64,000 bases of DNA from Brachionus rotundiformis. Taxonomy: Eukaryota > Rotifera > Eurotatoria > Ploima > Brachionidae. The notes under the pieces were generated by a model. That model was not told the DNA's origin. It was given only the letters and a program-made list of their open reading frames with translations, and did not search any database. Where the stretch lies: positions 272,095 to 336,094 of the forward strand of contig JAESIW010000199.1 in assembly GCA_016802295.1 (NCBI GenBank), written 5' to 3'. The first letter of the stretch is position 1; each line of letters starts with the position of its first letter. A program made the translations under genes and the position numbers. Positions 57,535 to 64,000 of the stretch are shown piece by piece.

Positions 57535-57650
57535 ACAAAGCTGAACGACTAACGTAGTCCGGCTATAATAGACTTTTAATTTCTCTAGTTCATTTCTACC
57601 GACATTATCTAATCTGTTTTTGAACTGGTTGATAGAACTTGCTGTGATTT
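57535..57650 (-). mobile_element. LINE RT extreme C-terminus fragment
   Basis: The minus strand reads KITASSINQFKNRLDNVGRN, ELEKLKVYYSR, matching the ...ASSINSFKNRLDK.W ending of CR1/jockey-like LINE proteins. Confidence 0.6.
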
Positions 57651-57654
57651 TAAA

Positions 57655-57970
57655 TTACCTCTTTTGGGGTTATAACAAGCCAAAACTCTTTGTGGCTTTG
57701 ATTCAATCAATTTTTGTACATACTCAGTCGGAATCTTTAACCACTCGTTGTTTAAAACCTCTTTTAAATGCTCAATAGAGGTTACTTAAGTGTTTCCCAT
57801 TTTGACATTCATGTATGAGCATAAGTTCTCGGTTGAGTTGATTCTGGTGAACAAGCACGCCATAGCATCTTTTTGAAAAACTCAATCAAGAGTTTGATTG
57901 TTTGTCTGTTTTCCTGTATAAATGTTGCATATACCAGTGCCTTTGTAGGAAGAACATTTCTAATTGATTT
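57655..57970 (-). mobile_element. Tc1-like transposase fragment (decayed)
   Basis: The minus strand reads VYATFIQENRQTIKLLIEFF, KKMLWRACSPESTQPRTYAH, later RFRLSMYKN and LNQSHKEFWLVITPKEV. These match the (M)QDNA..HT...EWF, WPA.SPDLNPIE and ...Y...LI.SMP.R..A.I...G blocks of Tc1 transposases. Stops and frameshifts are present. It is more diverged than the fragment at 6120-6380. Confidence 0.6.
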
Positions 57971-58227
57971 CTAAATTTTTGCAACAAGCTTTTTAAAAGA
58001 TTTTTTTTTTCAGCCTTATTTTGTCTCTTAAAATGTATTTAATTCCAAATTACTATTAAAAATTTAACAAGAATATTTTATTTACATTAAAATTTTATAG
58101 TTTTATTAAGTTAAATATTTCGTGATTTTAGTTTATATCAAATAAAAACAAATTCAAATTTTTCAAATAATTAAAAATTTAAATCCTTTTTAAAAATTAA
58201 AGAAATAACTATACACTTATAAAATGT

Positions 58228-59579
58228 CTAAATTTGAATTGTTTTGATTTTTAAATGCGGTCTTGGGGGAACAAGATGTGGTGGAAGTTCGTAGCAGTTG
58301 CATTCTTTGCGCAATCTCAGAGCCTGCAAATTGGCAAAGATAATTTTAAGTAACAATTTAGTTAAGTATTCTTACAGCTGGCAAAAGAGTCTCGAGCTCC
58401 TGTGCCCTGGACTCGTTGGTAGGATGAGTTGACAAGAATTCCGGAATTATTTCCGGATTAACATGGCCCATTCTTCTCCAAAACACCGGACTGTATCGAA
58501 CGTCAAAGCAGGCCTTGGCTGCAAACATTAGCCCAACATGGTCAGCCTCTCGTTCGAGATCACGGCTATAAGGCAGCTCGAGTGTAAACTTAAGGAGTCT
58601 ATCAGCTACTAGTTGGGCTACTGCCGCGGTAAGATCAGTTGGCAAAAATGCCCATACAACTAAAACTAAGCCGATTGAAATCACGTCTAGCAAGCGGCTG
58701 TGGCTTATTTCCTCGGCCTTATTTATAAAATTATCTTTCAGTCCATTGGCCATTAATTAATCATAAATTTACCGCATGTTGAAGAACAGCCTTTAAAATT
58801 TTATTTTATTTTTATTTAAATAAATTTTTAAAAAAAATATATTTTTATTTTTGTTTACATGGGACATTTCATGAGCCATTATGATTGCCAATTCATCATC
58901 GTTCTCAACAAATTCCAAAAGTCCAGTAAAAACAATCAAATCGCCACTCTACGAGAAAAAAAAACTCAATTTTTAATAAGTAACCAAAAAAGGTTGATCT
59001 AGGTACTGGAAAAGCTACAGCATTTATTATGTTGGCGTCAATGACTGTCAATTTCCAATTTATTTCTTCCACTTCGGGCATTTCTTTATTTGCTGAGAAT
59101 AAGCGATTGGCAACTCGCATAGCTCGATTGACATAGGGCGAATAAGGATCTAAAATGTCTTTTTCATAAATGGTAAAAAGCTGTTCTTGTTCCAGTTTTT
59201 CTATCTCAGTTAATTGTTCATTGGTGAAAAGTATGAACCTTTTTCTACCTGTGAGCGGTGTCTCTTGAATATGAGAATCGTAGTAGACAAAACCAGTGAA
59301 TGTTGTTATGCCAATACCGGAACCGTAGCGAACACGGTGTCTATTTAGATGGGCTAAAAAAATTCTTCTCTTTATCTTTGGCAACGAGGTCCACCATTTA
59401 CGAAAGCCTCGGCCGGCGATAATCGCTCCTAGTTTTGTAATTGGTTTGGCTATTAGCCATATTAAAGGTGGTATTGTGGGGTTTGTTTGTGATGTTTTAA
59501 TCGGTGCTATTCGGTTATAAATGGTTAATTTAGTTCTGGTTAAGTATTTTGGAAGAATTAGTGGCAAGAATTTATTCAT
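58228..59579 (-). CDS. OMA1: mitochondrial metalloendopeptidase OMA1
   Basis: Five exons on the minus strand: 59007-59579, 58859-58948, 58773-58790 (18 bases), 58376-58717, 58228-58323 (372 aa). An N-terminal basic leader fits mitochondrial import. FRKWWTSLPKIKRRIFLAHL and FTGFVYYDSHIQETPLTGRK precede the peptidase domain. The zinc site is AHEMSHAVLQHAAEE, H217-E218-X2-H221, assembled across exon 2, the micro-exon (AVLQHA) and exon 4. The third ligand region is LEREADHVGLMFAAKACFD. The C-terminus KECNCYELPPHLVPP resembles OMA1's CNCPP end. OMA1 cleaves OPA1 and DELE1 under mitochondrial stress. The ATG shown at 58753 in the same frame is inside an intron, not a start. Confidence 0.93.
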
Positions 59580-60545
59580 TTGTAAATTTCAAGAGTAAAT
59601 TTTATTTAAAAAATGTTAATTTTTTCTATTTTTGTTTATTATTTGATAAAAGCAAAATTATATTAATTAAAATACTAGTCGATTTGTTAATATTAAAAAT
59701 TTTTTGATAATATTAAAAAATTTTATGAACAAGAGAAGGAATTAATAGGATTATTAGATAATTTGAAGCAATCTTTTATTAATATAAAAAAAATTTAATA
59801 TATTTATCTCGGTAATTGAATGAAACAATCTATTTAATTTAAAACTAAAATTATATTTGTCAAATAATTTCAATTATTATTAAATGATTATTAGTCTAAA
59901 ACTAGAAAATTAGTTGTTTTAGATCAAAATATTTGATTCTTGATTTGATTAATTAAAGAAATTTCGGAATTCATAAGAGCAAATTTCAAAATGAAACTTC
60001 TTAAATTAATTGAATAAGATTTTTGATAATATAAATAATGGGAAAGGATAAGTTTTGTTTCAAAAAAGATGGAAACTTATAATAAATTTATAATGGGCAT
60101 GATCAAAAATTATTCTTTCCTATTATTTTTATCATAAGCAATGTTCGATTAACTTGAAAATTAAAAATTAAGCTTAATTATTACATCTTTACCTCATTTA
60201 AATCTTAAAGAAAAATTTACATATTCTAAATTCTACCAGTCTACATCAAATTGGAGACTTCTTTTTACTTGATCTCTTTAGAGAAGAGACATTTTAGACA
60301 TATTTAAATAAAAACAATAACTTAATATTTTACACATAATAAATATTGAAAAGATTATTCCGATGCAATTTTTTATTATTTAAAAAAAAAGAATATGATC
60401 CACTAATAAAGTTGAACTAATTAAATAAATATTATTTTTTATTTGTTTTTATTTGTTTTTTGAAAAAAGGTAAAAGAATGAATTAAGAATTTATTCGGTA
60501 CTGTTTTTAATTGGATTTATAATTTGGTCTTGGTCATGTATGTAA
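59580..60545. other. A/T-rich intergenic stretch
   Basis: No ORF or nameable repeat. OMA1's promoter should be at the left end. Confidence 0.5.
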
Positions 60546-60761
60546 CTAATTGCTTACTGTTGTATCTTGAGCCCCATTTCCTGGTAGCATAGTTTGTTGC
60601 TCTGTAGGATCTTGCATTACTGTTACTTTATTATTTGATTCTTCTGATTCTCTTGATTCACTAGATTCACTCGATTCGCTTGATCCACTTGATTCACTGC
60701 TTGAATCTCGTCTTGATCTTGAACCAGGTCTTCCTCTTCTTCTAGCTTCGCTTTCAACCAT
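60546..60761 (-). CDS. tiny Ser/Glu/Arg-rich ORF
   Basis: From the ATG at 60761, 71 aa: MVESEARRRGRPGSRSRRDS, then alternating SSES/SESRES repeats, and ending GNGAQDTTVSN. Upstream on the same strand a strong donor-like AAAA|GTAAGTG (near 60888) and an acceptor-like AACAAG before ACAAAAATC could define a 5' UTR intron. A TATAAAAG lies just before the donor. The composition differs from random A/T-rich ORFs, but there is no homologue in my memory and the repetitive centre could inflate the ORF. Confidence 0.4.
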   Translation of the reverse strand: MVESEARRRGRPGSRSRRDSSSESSGSSESSESSESRESEESNNKVTVMQDPTEQQTMLPGNGAQDTTVSN

Positions 60762-61599
60762 CAATGAAGCTACCAAGATTTTTGTCTTGTTTGAATTTAA
60801 AATTTAAGATAAAATAATTTTATAAAATGTCTTTCCGTTAGTTAAGCTTTTCAAATTTATTTTATATCCCATCACTTACTTTTAATTTTCTCTTTTATAA
60901 GACCAATTGTCTGACATCCAGTTAAAAAATATAATTAGAAGAATTCAAAATAATAATAATAAAAATTAATTTTAGTTAAAATTTTTGTTGAAAGTTTATT
61001 TCATGTTTTTTTTGAAAAAGTGTATATTTTACCAATTTAAGGGAAATATTTTTATTAAATGATTATCAAATTGTTTAACTCGCTCTCTCCGAAATTATCA
61101 TTTTCGAAAAAACTAGCACCAAAACTTTAAAAAGGCTCGCATTAACACTTAAAATAAAGATAAAAAGTATTAGATTTTAGAACCATGATCTTTTTTGGTG
61201 TTTTTTGATCATATATTTTTGAAAACTAGACAAAAAAATCTTTAGCCCATTTTAATCATGAAACATTCCACAATTTCTTAATAATTTATCCAAAAAACAT
61301 TTGATACAATGAAATGATAAAAAATACTATCTGATTACAAAAGTGGCAAATAATAGCTTCTTATTAAAAATCTATTAAGAAAAAATTTTTTCATATTTTA
61401 GTAAAATAGTCAATACGTTCAATTAGTAAATTAATTTAATTAAAAAAAACAAGAATCATTTTAATTTTGTTAGAACAGGCTGTAATGATCTGTCAGTGAT
61501 ATATGAGATTGAACTGGATAAATTTGGCAAATTTGAATTCTAATTATTTTCATTCTAAATATAAAAAGTTTTTATTTTAAGCATTTTTTAACAAAATTT
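60762..61599. other. A/T-rich intergenic stretch
   Basis: Apart from the possible 5' leader noted for the small ORF, nothing is recognised. Confidence 0.4.
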
Positions 61600-61745
61600 A
61601 AGTAAAATATTTAAATTAGTTAAATTAATTAAATTGGTTAAATTCCCTGAATAAAAAAAGGGTATAAATAGGAAATAATTTTTAATTTGTTTTCTTCTTA
61701 AATGGATTCAATTGAACAGTCGCCATAAAAATAAAAAATTTAAAC
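61600..61745 (+). repeat. diverged relative of the 20.7/32.2-kb repeat (TATA-unit part)
   Basis: AATTGGTTAAATTCCCTGAA, then AAGGGTATAAATAGG, then after about 50 bases AAATGGATTCAATTGAACAG TCGCCATAA. The same order (GGTTAAATT, GGGGTATAAATA, AAATGGAC...CAGTCACCATAA) occurs at 32370-32495. The G/C-rich core of the repeat is missing. Confidence 0.55.
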
Positions 61746-62084
61746 TCAAATTTAATAAAAATAAAAAGGTTAAATTTATTTGAAAATTAAAAAAGATAAA
61801 TTGAAATAAAGAGTGATAGGACACAGTTGACTAAGTAATTGATGGTTTTGGAAAAGGTGAAGAAATATTAAGGTAGCAATTATTCAATCAATTCAGGTAT
61901 TCATTATTCTTCACCAATCTTCACCAATCTTTCAACTAATGGAGCAGAATGGCCCTGTCCTAATACATCTCTCGCTCAATTCAAGAATTCCACTCGAAAT
62001 TGTTGATAGTTTTACTTTATAAAAGCTCTTATGTTGGAGGGAGTATAATTTTTTGTAAAATAAAATATCAATTAAATTAAGCCA

Positions 62085-62345
62085 TGAATTACACACTTTC
62101 CAAACTGGTAGCCTGAGAAGGATTCTTGGGATACACTGGCCTGAAACATTTTAAAATAATGATCTTTACAGAAGAACGGAGTCGGAACCAATGAGTCAAT
62201 GTATCAAGAACAAAAAACTGTGATGGTTTGGACATGTGTAGGACGAGCAGCAGTAACATGGAGGCCAGCAATCACAAAAGAGCTCACCGAAATGGGAATG
62301 ACATGAGGAGAAGAATGATTTCTAATTGAAAAGTTCTGTCCAACC
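62085..62345 (+). mobile_element. LINE RT C-terminal fragment (decayed)
   Basis: The plus strand reads SLRRILGIHWPETF, then (after stops) YRRTESEP, KNKKL.WFGHV, RAHRNGNDMRRR. This is the RRILGI.WPD.I.NEELYRRT...LRWFGHVLRM block that follows the RT domain, the piece missing between 51830 and the tails at 5765/6385. Several stops are present. Confidence 0.65.
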
Positions 62346-63025
62346 TGTCTGGACGGACACCTCGCTTACTATTTTTGATAAAAATTCTTTTTTGTTTTTA
62401 AATGATATCTTGATTGTTCTAATTCGTCTGAGTATTTGTTGATCTTATCATTTAGATTGGTTTTATTTCATTTAGAAATACCATTAATAAATAATAATAA
62501 GCCTTGAGGGAAAAATACTACCTGTAAGAGATATACTTATCTAGTACCATATCATTAATTTGATTTGGTAAGTGATATTGTCAGCTGACTAGATCAAGTC
62601 ACATGTCATGCAAATAATTATAGTTTAGCATCTAAGTTAAATATATATATTTTTTTAAATGTAAATTTTTTTATTTGAAAACAAACGAAAATTTTTAATT
62701 AATTAAATAATTACAATTTATAGAAAAAGAAAATTATATTTTATCCAAAAAAATATATAAATAAATTCTTTACTATATTAAAATACTTTAAATTTAAATA
62801 ATACTTTTGCCAAATACAATTATAAATTTAACATAAATTGCTATCTTATCTTTAAATTATTAAAATAAACATTTAATATCAATCAATTAAAACTATTCTT
62901 AATAAAATACTTTGATTTATACTATTGAGGTTTTATCAAACAAGAAATAATAATAAAAAAAGAAAAGAAAAATAGATAAAATAGAAACAAAACACAGTGT
63001 GCGTGTAGGGCTAATTTTACTAATT
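62346..63025. other. A/T-rich intergenic stretch
   Basis: No gene or repeat recognised. Confidence 0.5.
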
Positions 63026-63962
63026 TTATACAGTATAAAATGTTTTCTCAGACATTTGGTCATCATTATCCATGTTGGCACTACGCGAATAATTTTTGTA
63101 CAAAATGGTTAAATTATCATACTTGGATCCATTGAGCTGTTTTTTCTTATTTTCATGACATTTCCTAATGTGCCTAAGATAGGGCTCTAAAATTCTGTTC
63201 TCATCTACCAAGTTATGGTTAAATTTTCTCAAAGATGGGTGCAAAAATGTAACCAAGTCGCGGTTTTTTCTCTTGTTGGAAAACAAAGACGCGTACTCAG
63301 AGAATGTCTGAATATCATTGTCTTTTTTGATGACAATATCAGCGCCAAAAACCACGTCCAGCTTTATTTTTTGCACCGATCTGGGCCTAAACTCGGGATT
63401 TTTTATAACATTTTTGAGCAAATCGGAGTCTAACAAGGACTTGTCAAGACACCCGCTTAAATAAAAGTCATGCGATGAGTGCAAGATGAAAATAGACACC
63501 ATGTCATCTTTGTTATCAGTGTTGGCATCCTGTTTCGATTTGTCTTTGCTTGAGCTTTGATCTGTCACCAGTGGGTCCTCGGTTGAGGCATTTGTTGAAG
63601 AGAATCTTTCGATTAGATTTGACTTGAGCTTTTTAGCTGTTTGCTTGGTAGAAAACTGTGGCTTTGTTTCGGCCAACTTGGAGCTGGTCGTTGGTGCACT
63701 GCTTTCAACTTGGGCATTTTTGAGCTTTTTGCAACGCGTCTCGCTATCGGACATTTCCGAGTCCGACGAGTTTTCACTATTGGTTGAGATTGAGCTAGAA
63801 CGTGATGATGATTCAGAGCATGGCAACGAAAATTGAGCTGGCTCGCTAGACTGAGAATTGGTCACACCTGATTTGTCACTGTGTACACTGCTATCTAATA
63901 CATATTCGTAAATTTTTTTGTAATACTTTATAAAATTGGTACGCTTTTGGTCACTGTACAAG
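63026..63962 (-). CDS. 3'-terminal exon of an unrecognised gene (partial)
   Basis: The minus-strand exon begins after ...ATTCTCAG at 63962 and ends at TAA, 311 codons. The gene continues beyond the right edge, and no ATG start is implied. The first 140 residues are Ser-rich and acidic. The last 170 look folded and conserved: VSIFILHSSHDFYLSGCLDK, FRPRSVQKIKLDVVFGADIV, LVTFLHPSLRKFNHNLVDEN, LRHIRKCHENKKKQL. I do not recognise the family. The base composition and lack of stops make it a confident exon. Confidence 0.6.
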
Positions 63963-64000
63963 CTGAGAATATAGAGAATTTTTTTGATTAATTTTCTATT

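Noticed and set aside
58358..58753. OMA1 C-terminal ORF starting at an ATG at 58753 as a separate gene
   Set aside because: The ATG lies in an intron; removing 58718-58772 joins the micro-exon to AEEISH and restores the OMA1 sequence.

Overview
The window is nuclear DNA of a small invertebrate animal. Protein-coding exons of clearly metazoan genes (FHOD formin, GIT Arf-GAP, TM2D3, OMA1, PTRH2, MPV17-like, SLC35C2-like, deoxynucleoside kinase) sit in extremely A/T-rich non-coding DNA. Most introns are only about 44-60 bases and all follow GT-AG. This base composition, the small introns, a PL14-type lyase, FLYWCH-type transposon debris and many LINE fragments would fit a rotifer such as Brachionus. 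That placement is inference, not something the sequence proves. All multi-exon models below were assembled by hand from reading frame, GT/AG sites, phase and family similarity.

Layout. 1-1.35 kb: 3' end of an unrecognised gene (+). 4-4.5 kb: a weak minus-strand gene model. 5.8-6.6 kb: Tc1/mariner and LINE debris. 7.25-19.8 kb: a 12-exon FHOD-type formin (+), whose large introns are a transposon graveyard (LINE, FLYWCH, piggyBac-like MITEs). 20.7-21.5 kb and 32.2-33.05 kb: two nearly identical copies of a repeat in inverted orientation. Between them lie a YibB/HtrL-like type II membrane protein, a secreted GH31 glycosidase, a secreted Thr-rich chimera, an SLC35C2-like transporter, a Thr-rich/EGF membrane receptor and a PL14-type lyase. 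33.8-34.7 kb: deoxynucleoside kinase. 36-38.7 kb: a second EGF receptor and a small Cys-rich secreted protein. 39.1-40.8 kb: a MITE and a terminal-inverted-repeat element carrying a young LINE insertion with an 11-bp target duplication. 41.8-42.5 kb: TM2D3 (-). 43.0-44.7 kb: a third EGF receptor with a WD40-like ectodomain. 46.2-49.0 kb: two MPV17-family paralogues. 49.1-54.3 kb: GIT. 54.7-55.3 kb: PTRH2. 55.9-56.9 kb: a glycosyltransferase-like orphan. 58.2-59.6 kb: OMA1 (-). 60.5-60.8 kb: a tiny Ser/Glu-rich ORF. 63.0-64 kb: 3' end of an unrecognised gene (-).

The most unusual content is a family of four genes between 25.9 and 44.7 kb. Each begins with a short hydrophobic signal exon that ends one base into a codon, followed by a roughly 50-base intron, followed by a different ectodomain. 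Three of them (29.3, 36.0 and 43.0 kb) end in a virtually identical module of three EGF repeats, one transmembrane helix and a short basic tail. The differences seen between the copies in the EGF-TM core are all synonymous, while the ectodomains are unrelated: a Thr-rich stalk, a short linker, and a WD40-like propeller. The fourth gene (25.9 kb) joins the same kind of leader and Thr-rich stalk to an exact 219-bp copy of part of the neighbouring GH31 gene. This looks like active module shuffling at a cell-surface or secreted gene cluster.
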